Source: Grimontia celer (GTDB taxonomy: Bacteria; Pseudomonadota; Gammaproteobacteria; Enterobacterales; Vibrionaceae). Taken from it: a stretch of DNA of 64,000 nt. Shown in pieces: positions 49,828 to 58,101 of this stretch; the stretch's first letter is position 1, and the number at the start of each line of letters is the position of its first letter. The stretch lies in contig NZ_FIZX01000006.1 in the NCBI RefSeq assembly GCF_900055185.1, positions 102,825 through 166,824 of the forward strand, in the 5' to 3' direction. The notes beneath the pieces were generated by a model. It did not search any database, was not told where the DNA came from, and saw only the letters and a list, made by a program, of their open reading frames with translations. Made by a program: the position numbers and the translations under genes.

Positions 49828-51870
49828 TCACGAAGCAATTTTTGCTTTTCGGTTGTTGATCAATAAAGCTTCAAACTCAGCGCGAGGCATGGGCTTGTAG
49901 AAGTGGAACCCTTGAATCGTGTCGCACTTCAGATTTGCAAGCACGCTGGCTTGCTTACCGGATTCGACACCTTCGGCTACCACGGACATGTTCAGCGAAC
50001 GGCCAAGATTGATGATATTTTCAATCAAGGTGACCTGCTTGGGAAAGGTCTCCATATCGCAGATAAAAGCGCGGTCAATCTTAATCTCGTCCAATGGGAA
50101 CTTGGCGAGATAAGACAGCGATGAGTAACCCGTACCAAAATCATCAATCGACAGTGAGAAACCGAGATCTTTGATGGCGTTTAGCATCTGGATTGCATGC
50201 TCGCCGTCATTCATCACAGCGCTTTCTGTCAGCTCAAAGGTTATAAGCGATGGATCGGTTTGGGTCGCAGCCTGCAGCTTTTTCATGTGTGAGGTCAGGT
50301 TCGGGTTACGGAACTGCTGTGGTGACAGGTTAATGGCCACACGACCCGGCAGTACTTTCATGTTCTGCCAGCGGCGGACAGTCTGGAACACTTCACGCAT
50401 GACATTGCGACCCAGCAGTTCAATCATGCCAGAACGTTCGGCCACGGGAATAAAACGCCCCGGACTGATATACCCTTCCACCGGATGCTTCCAGCGTACC
50501 AGCGCTTCTGCACCATTAATGGTGTAGTCTTTGGCGTTAACCTTGGGTTGATACCAGACTTCCAGTCCATTGTTTTGTAGCGCTTTTTGAAGCTCTATTT
50601 CCAGCCAAAGACGCATGCGTGCCTCTTTGTTCATGTGCTGGTTGTAAGTCACTACACGGTTGCGACCTTGCTCTTTCGCCTCGTACATCGCAGTGTCTGC
50701 GTTCTGGAGCAAGCTGCGGGCATCTTTACCGTCACCTGGGAATTTCACCATGCCGATGGAGCAGGCGAGGTACTTGCTGAAATGGTAGAGGTCGAACGGC
50801 TGACTGATCACGTCTACCACCTTCTGTGAAAGCTCATCAGCCACTTCATCGCTGCTTTGTTCTGGCAGCAAAATCGCGAATTCATCACCACCAAGGTGCC
50901 CAAGAATGGTATCGGCAGGGAGTTGTTTTCGAAGGCGTTGTGCAATGTCCTGCAAGACACGATCGCCAATATGATGACCAAGGGAGTCGTTGATGTTTTT
51001 GAAGTTGTCGACATCAAGGTAAAACATCAGAAGCGGCGTATTGCTTTTGATGAGCTGTTCCAGGCGTCGGGAGAAGCCGTGACGGTTGTAAAGACCCGTT
51101 AAGGCATCAAACTGGGCCAGTTTCTCAATCGTTTGTTTGTGGTCAGAGACGGCTGCAGTGCGGGAAAGCGTGATGATTGCACCACTGCCACCGAGCAGAC
51201 TCACTGAGCCATAAGAGACATTAATGGTTTGACTGTCGCTGGTCCCTTTAGTCTGGCATACCAGTTGTTGCCCCGATTTCAGTGAGGTCAGGGAGGCGAC
51301 GACAGATTGGCCTTTCACTGGTGGCACCAGAAGGTTTTCTATGTCTTCGCCGAGAATCTCGTTCTGGCTGTCAAAGCCAAGCAGTTTCACCGCATGCTGA
51401 TTGGCGCTCAGAACCACACCGTCGTCCAGCACACAGCATCCCTCACCAACGAGTTGGCAAAGGTTATTGAATCGACTTTCTGAGGATTCGAGTGCGCTGG
51501 TAAGAACCTGTCTTTCCGAAGTATCTGCCGCATGGAAAATGACTGCGCCGTCTGCCCACTCGCTGTTGGTGAGAGGCGTAACGCTGAAATGAAAGCTGGA
51601 GTCATGAATGCCATCGTTCAGGACGATTTCTCCTTCAGAGGCTTCGCCGCCGAAGGCACGTTCGTAGTGAGGCTTTAGCGCATCATAAAAACTGGCGCCA
51701 AGGATTTCTCGATCCTGTTTTCCTACCAGCTCGTCCTGATCCAGTCCGCTGATTTCACAATAGCGCTGGCTCACCCAGAGGTATTGGTGATGTTTATCGA
51801 GAACGGCAAAGAGAAACGGACTGTTTTGAGTAAGACGTGAAAACCAATAGGTCAACTGCTCAACGGGCAT
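49828..51870 (-). CDS. rocS: PAS-GGDEF-EAL protein, RocS-like c-di-GMP enzyme
   Basis: A 680-residue cytosolic protein with two N-terminal PAS domains (about 10-120 and 130-240), a GGDEF domain (about 250-410) and an EAL domain (about 420-670). The diguanylate cyclase site is intact (GGDEF at 327-331), but the inhibitory RxxD site is absent (LPAD precedes). The phosphodiesterase site is also intact: EALVRW with E455, FELTES, DDFGTGYSSLSYL, KIDRAF and AEGVE. V. cholerae has RocS, a regulator of rugosity, biofilm and motility, at this place between ubiU and the SCP2 gene; that synteny is from memory. Which activity dominates cannot be told; RocS is reported mainly as a phosphodiesterase. Confidence 0.85.
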   Translation of the reverse strand: MPVEQLTYWFSRLTQNSPFLFAVLDKHHQYLWVSQRYCEISGLDQDELVGKQDREILGASFYDALKPHYERAFGGEASEGEIVLNDGIHDSSFHFSVTPLTNSEWADGAVIFHAADTSERQVLTSALESSESRFNNLCQLVGEGCCVLDDGVVLSANQHAVKLLGFDSQNEILGEDIENLLVPPVKGQSVVASLTSLKSGQQLVCQTKGTSDSQTINVSYGSVSLLGGSGAIITLSRTAAVSDHKQTIEKLAQFDALTGLYNRHGFSRRLEQLIKSNTPLLMFYLDVDNFKNINDSLGHHIGDRVLQDIAQRLRKQLPADTILGHLGGDEFAILLPEQSSDEVADELSQKVVDVISQPFDLYHFSKYLACSIGMVKFPGDGKDARSLLQNADTAMYEAKEQGRNRVVTYNQHMNKEARMRLWLEIELQKALQNNGLEVWYQPKVNAKDYTINGAEALVRWKHPVEGYISPGRFIPVAERSGMIELLGRNVMREVFQTVRRWQNMKVLPGRVAINLSPQQFRNPNLTSHMKKLQAATQTDPSLITFELTESAVMNDGEHAIQMLNAIKDLGFSLSIDDFGTGYSSLSYLAKFPLDEIKIDRAFICDMETFPKQVTLIENIINLGRSLNMSVVAEGVESGKQASVLANLKCDTIQGFHFYKPMPRAEFEALLINNRKAKIAS

Positions 51871-52069
51871 TTAGGCACCATACATCGTAGCTAGTGAAGC
51901 TATATCCAAATTCAACTCCATTATTGAGACAACACTATATAATGTGAGAGCTCAACGTTAAACCTTTATGGGGAAGAGCTTTGTTTTTTTGACTCAAGGC
52001 ATAAAAAAACACGCGAGCAGTGTCATACAATGGCGAATACTTTCGGCCTATTCATATTGGAACATCACT

Positions 52070-52597
52070 TTGTTCAACAAACTCCATTCAACGCTGGTGC
52101 AACAGGCACCTGGATTTCTGCGCTTTCCTGTAAAGCTTGTTCCTGCTTCGGTTCAGCAAAAAGTTATGCTGGAAACCCTGAAGCGTGTTTTTCACGAAGC
52201 TCTGGATGATGGTGAATTCGAGTTTCTTGAAAACCGCTGGCTTGAGGTGCATGTGCGCGACATCGATTTGAAGAGCTTCATCAGTTTTGTCGATGATAAA
52301 CTGGTGGTGCGCAGTGACATTGAAAATGCTGATGTACGTTTTAGTGGTGATATTAACGACCTGATCCTTATTGCCGCTCGCAAGGAAGACCCAGATACTT
52401 TGTTCTTCCAACGCCGACTACTGATCGAGGGTGATACTGAGCTGGGCTTGGAAGTGAAAAACCTGATGGACAGCGTCGATTTGGATTCACTGCCTTCTGC
52501 ATTGCGTCAGGCACTATTTACATTGGCAGACTTCGTACAAAAAGGGCTACAATCGACACCCAATGTCAACGAGGCCCAATATGCTCATAAGATCTGA
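52070..52597 (+). CDS. ubiT: Ubiquinone biosynthesis accessory factor UbiT (SCP2 domain)
   Basis: UbiT is the lipid-binding SCP2-domain partner of UbiU-UbiV in anaerobic ubiquinone synthesis. From the TTG at 52070 the product has 175 residues beginning MFNKLHS, matching E. coli YhbT and Vibrio homologues. Family motifs are ALDDGEFEFLENRWLEVHVRDIDL, LILIAARKEDPDTLFFQRRL and IEGDTELGLEVKNLMDS. TTG has TTGGAA upstream. The ATG at 51968 adds 34 residues absent from the family, so it is rejected, though it is in frame. The 3' end overlaps the next gene by 17 bases. Confidence 0.88.
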   Translation: MFNKLHSTLVQQAPGFLRFPVKLVPASVQQKVMLETLKRVFHEALDDGEFEFLENRWLEVHVRDIDLKSFISFVDDKLVVRSDIENADVRFSGDINDLILIAARKEDPDTLFFQRRLLIEGDTELGLEVKNLMDSVDLDSLPSALRQALFTLADFVQKGLQSTPNVNEAQYAHKI

Positions 52598-53084
52598 AGC
52601 GCTGGCTGATCAGCTAGCCATTGATAGATTGCTGAAAAACGTATTCCCGACTGAGGCGGAAGCGGCTTTGGTCCGTGCGCTACGTGAGAATGGCCATAAC
52701 ACCTTGTCACTGGTAGCCTGTAACGATGACGGTGAAGTGGTTGGACATCTTATGTTCAGCCCTGTACAAGTCGGAGAGACTGATACTGGCGTTCAAGGTT
52801 TGGCCCCTTTGTGTGTGCACCCTGATTATCGCCAACAGGGCATTGCTGCTCAGCTGGTTCGTGAAGGCTTTGATACGCTGAACGAATTTGGTTATCCCGC
52901 TTGTGTGGTGCTGGGTGACCCGGCTTACTACAGCCGATTTGGCTTCAAGCCAGCCGCCGACTTTGGTCTTCGCTGCAAATGGGATGTACCAGCGGAGGCA
53001 TTCATGGCGTTTGAATTTGCTCAAGGTGCATTCGAGCAAACCAGTGGTGAAGTGGCTTACTGCCCAGAGTTTGATGAACTGTAA
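52581..53084 (+). CDS. yhbS: GNAT-family N-acetyltransferase, YhbS-like
   Basis: A 167-residue cytosolic acetyltransferase fold. The acetyl-CoA-binding motif A is PLCVHPDYRQQGIAAQLVREG and the following beta-bulge strand is ACVVLGDPAYYSRFGFKPA. This late part with YYSRFGF is typical of YhbS, a protein adjacent to ubiT (yhbT) in E. coli. The substrate is unknown; some YhbS proteins have been linked to small-RNA-controlled carbon responses. The start ATG at 52581 has GAGG and lies inside ubiT, so the two are coupled. Confidence 0.88.
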   Translation: MLIRSEALADQLAIDRLLKNVFPTEAEAALVRALRENGHNTLSLVACNDDGEVVGHLMFSPVQVGETDTGVQGLAPLCVHPDYRQQGIAAQLVREGFDTLNEFGYPACVVLGDPAYYSRFGFKPAADFGLRCKWDVPAEAFMAFEFAQGAFEQTSGEVAYCPEFDEL

Positions 53085-53112
53085 GTCTTCTTGGTCCAAC
53101 CCAAAATGTTAA

Positions 53113-53135
53113 GGGCTGCAGCGGCAGCTCTTTTT
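53113..53135 (+). terminator. Terminator after yhbS
   Basis: GGGCTGC (53113-53119) pairs with GCAGCTC (53124-53130), one G-U pair, followed by five T. Confidence 0.85.
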
Positions 53136-53199
53136 GTTTGTGTTGTTTTCTCTTAGTTTTGATAGCATTTGTTCACACAGCAGAGTAATTGAGGCAGAC

Positions 53200-53595
53200 A
53201 TGAACGATTTACAGAGACTGAAGGAAATGGGGATCACGATATGGGATGTGAGACGTCCTGAGTGTTATCCCGATGTGTCTCCTCAGCCTGTTTCTTTGCC
53301 TGACGATTGTAAGCTGCTGCTGGTGTGTGAATCCAAGCCCACTGAGCAGGAAGCCTTTCTATTCAGTAAGGTGCTAGCCAGCATGAAGTTATCTGTTGAA
53401 CAGGCGCTTCACCTTCCTCCGCAGGCTGTTAATTTACTTGGAAAACACCAGTTGGATTGGTGTTGGTTTGCTGGCACCAAAGACACAGATATTGAGGGTG
53501 TAAAGCGTTTAACCTCTCCCTCACTGGCCGCTTTGGACAATGATCAACTTGCCAAAAAACAGCTTTGGCAGCAGATAAAGCATTATGAATCCTGA
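53200..53595 (+). CDS. holD: DNA polymerase III subunit psi
   Basis: HolD (psi) bridges the clamp loader and the chi subunit, which contacts SSB. The 131-residue protein is divergent, as usual for psi. It keeps LKEMGITIWDVRRPE (chi-binding N-terminus), the central LLLVCESKP and the C-terminal LTSPSLAALDNDQLAKKQLWQQIKHYE motif. The ATG at 53200 has GAGG. It overlaps rimI by 11 bases, the conserved holD-rimI arrangement that supports the call. Confidence 0.88.
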   Translation: MNDLQRLKEMGITIWDVRRPECYPDVSPQPVSLPDDCKLLLVCESKPTEQEAFLFSKVLASMKLSVEQALHLPPQAVNLLGKHQLDWCWFAGTKDTDIEGVKRLTSPSLAALDNDQLAKKQLWQQIKHYES

Positions 53596-54031
53596 AATTC
53601 TTCCGATGGACAGCCAATGGCTGGATGAAGTCGTTCGCGTAGAAAAAAACGCACATACCCACCCTTGGGCTGACAGCCTGCTAAGAAAACCAGAAGCCAA
53701 ATTTGGCTGCAACCGTGTGTTGGTTGTCGATAATCAACTGATTGGCTACTTCTTTGCACAATGTGTGGCAGGCGAAGCATCGTTGTTAAATATTGCTGTT
53801 TCTCCCGATTGTCAGGGAAAGGGGTATGGTAAGCAGCTACTTCAGGCATTTCTTGACTGTATGCGCGAAGCGGGTGGGGAAGAGGCGTGGTTGGAAGTGC
53901 GTGAGAGTAATCAAGCGGCCATAAGACTTTATGAAGCTTTGGGTTTTAACGAGTTTGACCGCCGGTATGATTATTACCCTACAGCATCTGGCAGAGAAGA
54001 TGCGATCATTATGAGCTACTGGTTTGAATAA
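53585..54031 (+). CDS. rimI: Ribosomal protein S18 N-terminal acetyltransferase RimI
   Basis: RimI acetylates the N-terminal alanine of ribosomal protein S18. The 148-residue GNAT protein has the expected VEKNAHTHPW opening, the acetyl-CoA loop LLNIAVSPDCQGKGYGKQLL, and the catalytic-side segment EVRESNQAAIRLYEALGF. RRYDYYPTASGREDAIIMSYW closes it. It is coupled to holD by overlap. A perfect 12-base terminator stem follows. Beyond it the conserved synteny ends and the minus-strand adhesin/secretion block begins. Confidence 0.95.
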   Translation: MNPEILPMDSQWLDEVVRVEKNAHTHPWADSLLRKPEAKFGCNRVLVVDNQLIGYFFAQCVAGEASLLNIAVSPDCQGKGYGKQLLQAFLDCMREAGGEEAWLEVRESNQAAIRLYEALGFNEFDRRYDYYPTASGREDAIIMSYWFE

Positions 54032-54053
54032 ATCGGCCAGACGCCCTTATTAA

Positions 54054-54081
54054 AAGAAAACCCGCAATAGCGGGTTTTCTT
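54054..54081. terminator. Bidirectional terminator between rimI and the lapD-like gene
   Basis: AAGAAAACCCGC (54054-54065) pairs perfectly with GCGGGTTTTCTT (54070-54081). A/T-rich flanks serve both convergent genes. Confidence 0.92.
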
Positions 54082-54083
54082 GT

Positions 54084-56021
54084 TTAAGCGGTTTGTTCTG
54101 GTTGGCTGATTGGTGCTGGTGGGTGAATAAACCCTTGGTAAGCATCGATGAAGTCGGCATTTATTCTTGCCTTGCTTTCATCGTCTTTTACGCCGGTGGC
54201 AATCACAATGATGTTTTTTGACTCAGCAATGTTAGCCAGGGTTTCGGTAAATACGCGGTTCTGTGCGTTCTGGTTCTGACTGAATGCCTGATCTAACTTC
54301 ACGTAACTTGGCTTCAATGCAGAAAGATATTCGACCTCCTGCAAGTAGCGTCCGAAGTGATCAATACCTATTTTGGCACCGACTTTTCGCATTGCTTTGC
54401 TAAAGCTGATGCAAGCAGTGAGATTATTCCGTGCACTCGCTTCACTGATCTCAAAGCAGATCTTATCGGCTGGCAGTTCACTTTTCAGTAAGTCTTGAAG
54501 CCAGCTGATGAACAATCTATTTTCCAGACTTTCATCTGTCAGGTTTAAAGCTAAAGGTTGGGAAATAGGCGCTTCTTTGTGAAGCTTCACCAACTGTTCC
54601 ACCACCACACGATCAAACTCAACACCTTTTTCAAACAACTGGATATAAGGCATCAGTCTGCCACCGGACTGCCAGGTTCCTTCAATGTGCGCTTGAGTAA
54701 AGACTTCTTGGTGTAGTGGCTCTGTTGTGTCGCCAGAAAAACGATATACAGGCTGGGATAATAGGCGGATAGCCTTATTTTTCAACGCCCCATTGAGCAA
54801 CGAACGCCAGGTTTCCCGGTCGATCACCTGCTCTTCTGAACCACGGTTAAACACAAATACATCATGTTGCTTGATAGCGCGTTGCAGGGCGTTGTCTGCC
54901 AATGACATCAGTTGCGTTCCCGGCAAACCATGGCCATGTACCACACCAATGTGGAAACCATCATTGGTGTCAAAACCTGCCATGTTCACTTCGTTGTTGA
55001 GAGTACTGATAAGAGTGTGAAGGCTATTGCGGCTCTGCTCTTCGCTGCACTCAGGAAGGAGCAGTGCAATTTCCGTTTCGCTGATGCGTGCCACACACAC
55101 ATTGGGGAAGGCACTGAAAGCTGATTGCAATGAGGCAGACAGCAAACGCCAGGTTTCGTCGCGTGCGGCATAGCCATAGCGGCGATAGATGGTGTCCAGC
55201 CACCCCATATTAGCGATCACAACAGCACCCGGGACACTTTCATCATCACCCATCCAGCTGTTGAGCTGGTGGATGAAAAATTGACGGTTTGGTAGACCGG
55301 AGGCGGCATCATACATCATGCTGTTGTTTAGTGTTTTCAGTTCTTTGTGGAGCGATTGGATCATCCGTTGGATGTGGGAAGAAAGGTTATCTAATGCGGC
55401 ATCCAGCGACTTGATGCCTGAGCGCTGCTTGGCCTGGGTTGAAGTAAAGTCTTGCTCAGCCAAACTGTTCAGCGTTTTGGTCACTCGGGCAACGGCTCTC
55501 TTTCCACGGTTGAAAGCTAACGTGAAAATAGCCAGCATTGCAGCAATTGCGGCACTTAATGTCAGTGCGCTTTGATTGAAGTCATTTGCAATTTGCTGGT
55601 TGGCCAAATGGGGTGAGAGCGACAGGGTCAAGGTCGCCACTTCTGAACCATCGTGGTGCAGTTGAATGACCCGCTCGATAGGATGAACTGAATCCAGTTT
55701 TTCAAACCAGAAGCCTGTTCGGGCTATCGCGTCTTCCCTTGCCCAAATACCTTGTTCCGCCGTGATCTGATCGGTCAAGGTTATCCGGACTAATTCAGGG
55801 GACAGGGTTGCCTCAGCAATACGTGAAATCGCATCCGTGTCGTAGTAAGCCACCAAGGTAGGCAGAACTTTGGTCAGTTGGCTTTCAACGATATCAGCAT
55901 GTTGGGTAAAACGCTGTTGCTGTTGGCTAATGCTGTTTTCCAGCATGGCGAGAAGCGACAGTAAGACCAACAAAATGGCAGACAGGTAAACACCAACCAG
56001 CGGCGAGCGTCGTGTAAACAT
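54084..56021 (-). CDS. LapD-like transmembrane protein with degenerate GGDEF-EAL domains
   Basis: A 645-residue inner-membrane protein. Membrane helix 1 is about 8-27, a periplasmic domain about 28-150 (LapD/MoxY-N type, with WFEKLDSVHP like the WFVKLIGLEP of Pseudomonas LapD), and helix 2 about 151-170. A HAMP-like linker, a GGDEF-fold domain (about 235-395) and an EAL-fold domain (about 405-640) follow. Both catalytic sites are lost: RISETE (312-317) replaces RxGGDE, QEVF (438-441) replaces EAL, DHFG (554-557) replaces DDFG, and ATGVKD (608-613) replaces AEGVE. LapD is a c-di-GMP receptor that sequesters the LapG protease. Context next to an RTX adhesin exporter supports this role. CsrD/MshH, similar in size and degeneracy, is the alternative. 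Confidence 0.65.
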   Translation of the reverse strand: MFTRRSPLVGVYLSAILLVLLSLLAMLENSISQQQQRFTQHADIVESQLTKVLPTLVAYYDTDAISRIAEATLSPELVRITLTDQITAEQGIWAREDAIARTGFWFEKLDSVHPIERVIQLHHDGSEVATLTLSLSPHLANQQIANDFNQSALTLSAAIAAMLAIFTLAFNRGKRAVARVTKTLNSLAEQDFTSTQAKQRSGIKSLDAALDNLSSHIQRMIQSLHKELKTLNNSMMYDAASGLPNRQFFIHQLNSWMGDDESVPGAVVIANMGWLDTIYRRYGYAARDETWRLLSASLQSAFSAFPNVCVARISETEIALLLPECSEEQSRNSLHTLISTLNNEVNMAGFDTNDGFHIGVVHGHGLPGTQLMSLADNALQRAIKQHDVFVFNRGSEEQVIDRETWRSLLNGALKNKAIRLLSQPVYRFSGDTTEPLHQEVFTQAHIEGTWQSGGRLMPYIQLFEKGVEFDRVVVEQLVKLHKEAPISQPLALNLTDESLENRLFISWLQDLLKSELPADKICFEISEASARNNLTACISFSKAMRKVGAKIGIDHFGRYLQEVEYLSALKPSYVKLDQAFSQNQNAQNRVFTETLANIAESKNIIVIATGVKDDESKARINADFIDAYQGFIHPPAPISQPEQTA

Positions 56022-56052
56022 AGTGAATCTCTAATTAATACACAGTAAGTGC

Positions 56053-56075
56053 AGGCCGACAGTGTCTGTCGGCCT
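56053..56075 (-). other. Hairpin between the OmpA-like and LapD-like genes
   Basis: AGGCCGACAG (56053-56062) pairs perfectly with CTGTCGGCCT (56066-56075), loop of three. No T run follows on the minus strand, so it may stabilise the upstream mRNA end rather than terminate. It fills the 61-base gap where lap/bpf loci usually carry the lapG gene. Confidence 0.65.
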
Positions 56076-56082
56076 CTACCCA

Positions 56083-56676
56083 TCAATTGGCTGTGAAGAT
56101 AGTCCAGCGCATGTCAGTGGTGCTGTAGCTACCTGAGAGGGTGGCCATGACACGTCGGTTTACATCATGTGCATATTCAGAGTCCTCATCGATCATAGGC
56201 TCTGTATCGCCATAACCAATGGCCTCAACACGCGATGGATCGATATTAAAATCGTTGATCAGTGCTTTCGCCACCGCATCGGCACGACGCTGGGATAGTG
56301 CCAGATTATAGGCGGGACTACCGACTTTACTTGCGTGCCCCTCAATGGTGACGGCGGCTTCTTTTTGATCACCAAGAAAATCAGCTAGCTGCTCAAGTTT
56401 GGCATAGTTGCTTGGACGTAATTCTGATGAGTCATTCGGGAATGTGATATTCAGACGAAAGCTCTGCTTTACGGTTTTGTCTTTCGGGCAGCCATCGTTG
56501 TCGACAGCTGCTCCATGCAATGTCTCTTCACATTTTTCACGGGCTTTTATCACGCCGTCATAGTCAAGATCACTAAGGTCGTTTACCTGTGGCGAGGTGT
56601 TTTGCATGGTGACGATATCTTTCGAGCTACAGCCTGCCATTAGCAATATTGCAAGGATAGTAAGAGTCTTTTTCAT
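56083..56676 (-). CDS. OmpA-family outer-membrane lipoprotein of the secretion cluster
   Basis: A 197-residue lipoprotein; the lipobox LMAGC places the lipidated Cys at 16. A short acidic thrombospondin type 3-like segment (DLDYDGVIKAREKC and NDGCPKD) suggests calcium binding. It leads to an OmpA C-terminal peptidoglycan-binding domain (about 75-180, EGHASKVGSPAYNLALSQRRADAV). Proteins like this accompany type I secretion genes for large adhesins in Shewanella and Vibrio and may anchor the exporter to the cell wall. Its ATG shares one base with the stop of the TolC-like gene, so they are coupled. Confidence 0.9.
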   Translation of the reverse strand: MKKTLTILAILLMAGCSSKDIVTMQNTSPQVNDLSDLDYDGVIKAREKCEETLHGAAVDNDGCPKDKTVKQSFRLNITFPNDSSELRPSNYAKLEQLADFLGDQKEAAVTIEGHASKVGSPAYNLALSQRRADAVAKALINDFNIDPSRVEAIGYGDTEPMIDEDSEYAHDVNRRVMATLSGSYSTTDMRWTIFTAN

Positions 56677-58082
56677 TACTGAACCCCTCCTTCATAGCTT
56701 TCGTCGCCTTTCCAAACTTCAGGAGTGGTGACACGTAGCGATGCCAACAACTGTCCGGTTGCATTAAGTAGTCTGTATTGGGCAATCAGATCATCATATT
56801 CTGCCGTAAGGTATTCACGACGCGCCTGGAACAGTTCATTCTCTGAATCCAGTACATCAATCAACGTGCGTTGACCGAGTTTGAATTGATCTTCGTATGC
56901 GTTTCGGGTTTCAGTTGCCGCTTCAACATGCTGGCGGAGGTACTGCATTTGCTCTTTCAGGAAGACGCGGGCATTCCAAGCCAGAGTGGTACCTTCTTCA
57001 ATATCACGATAGGCATTGAGCTGAATCGCTTTTGATTCATTGATGTTGTATGCAGCCTCGCGTTCTCGGGCTTTGTCTGCACCGCCAGAAAACAGGTTGT
57101 AGTTGACGCGAACCATCGCAAGGATTTCATCATTGTTTCCGCCAACATCTGGGCCTCCGCTCAAAGAGGTGCCGTCGTTGCCATCAAGGTTGTCATCCCA
57201 GCTTGCAGATAAATCAAAGGTCACTTCTGGATAGTAATTACCTTTGGCTGCCGCGCGCTGAGCTTTTGCAGCATTGATATCGTTGCCAGCAGCTTTCAAA
57301 GTTGGATGGGCAGCTTTCGCCGTTTCCATGGCTGATTCCAAAGAAGTTGGCAACATTAGAGCATCGGGGACTGGAATGCGTGTGTTTTCCGGTGCACTGT
57401 TAATAATACGCTGGTACGAGACTCTGGCGTCAGACAAGTTGTTCTGCGCGGAGATAAGGTTGGAGTGAGCCCGTGCCAGACGACCAGTGACCTGAGATAA
57501 GTCAGCTGTCGAGCCCAGACCAGAGTCTGTTTTTTGTTTAACTTGGTCGTAAATGATCTGGTGGCTTTCGAGATTACGCTGCGCAAGCTCTACCACCTGC
57601 TCAGCACGCAGGAAATCTAAATATGCGCGTGATACATCCAGTGCCAGATCTTCGGCTGTCGAATAAAGTGCCCATTGCTCTGCGCTCGCTTCGAACTCAG
57701 TACGTTTGACTTCATTCGTCGTTTGAAAGCCGCTGAAAAGCACTTGACGCAATGACACTCCGATTTCGCGGCGGGTCATTTCAACTTCTTCGTCGACATT
57801 GTAGGTTACTGCATCTCTTCGAGTAGAAGGACTTTCCGTCCATTCACGACCAATACCTGCATCAAAATCGATGGTTGGATAGTAGCCCGCGCTGGCTTGA
57901 TTGACTTGCTCTTCGCTTGCTTTAAAGCGATTGAATGCTTGCCTGATTTGCGGGTTAGTATCCAGTGCCGTTGCTACTGCTTGTTCGAGTGATTGAGCTG
58001 CAGCCGATGCAGGAAGTAAGGTCGCCGCAACTGCCAATGCGGTGAAGCTTCTTCTGAGCGATTGGACAACACTGTTTTTCAT
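56676..58082 (-). CDS. TolC-family outer-membrane channel (AggA/LapE-like)
   Basis: A 468-residue outer-membrane channel of type I secretion. It has a signal peptide of about 29 residues (LLPASAAAQ) and the two repeated outer-membrane-efflux domains. Each half contains an ALDTNPQIRQAFNRFKASEEQ- or AAHPTLKAAGNDINAAKAQRAAAKG-type helix; the end has LGQRTLIDVLDSENELFQARREYLTAEYD. It is close to the adhesin-exporting AggA/LapE group rather than housekeeping TolC. AAGGAGAG precedes the ATG. Same operon as the ABC and HlyD genes. Confidence 0.92.
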   Translation of the reverse strand: MKNSVVQSLRRSFTALAVAATLLPASAAAQSLEQAVATALDTNPQIRQAFNRFKASEEQVNQASAGYYPTIDFDAGIGREWTESPSTRRDAVTYNVDEEVEMTRREIGVSLRQVLFSGFQTTNEVKRTEFEASAEQWALYSTAEDLALDVSRAYLDFLRAEQVVELAQRNLESHQIIYDQVKQKTDSGLGSTADLSQVTGRLARAHSNLISAQNNLSDARVSYQRIINSAPENTRIPVPDALMLPTSLESAMETAKAAHPTLKAAGNDINAAKAQRAAAKGNYYPEVTFDLSASWDDNLDGNDGTSLSGGPDVGGNNDEILAMVRVNYNLFSGGADKAREREAAYNINESKAIQLNAYRDIEEGTTLAWNARVFLKEQMQYLRQHVEAATETRNAYEDQFKLGQRTLIDVLDSENELFQARREYLTAEYDDLIAQYRLLNATGQLLASLRVTTPEVWKGDESYEGGVQ

Positions 58083-58101
58083 TACTCTCTCCTTGTTATT
58101 A

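Noticed and set aside
51968..52069. 34-codon N-terminal extension of ubiT from the ATG at 51968
   Set aside because: Homologues begin at MFNK-type residues, the extension has odd composition and the ATG lacks a ribosome site; TTG at 52070 fits better.
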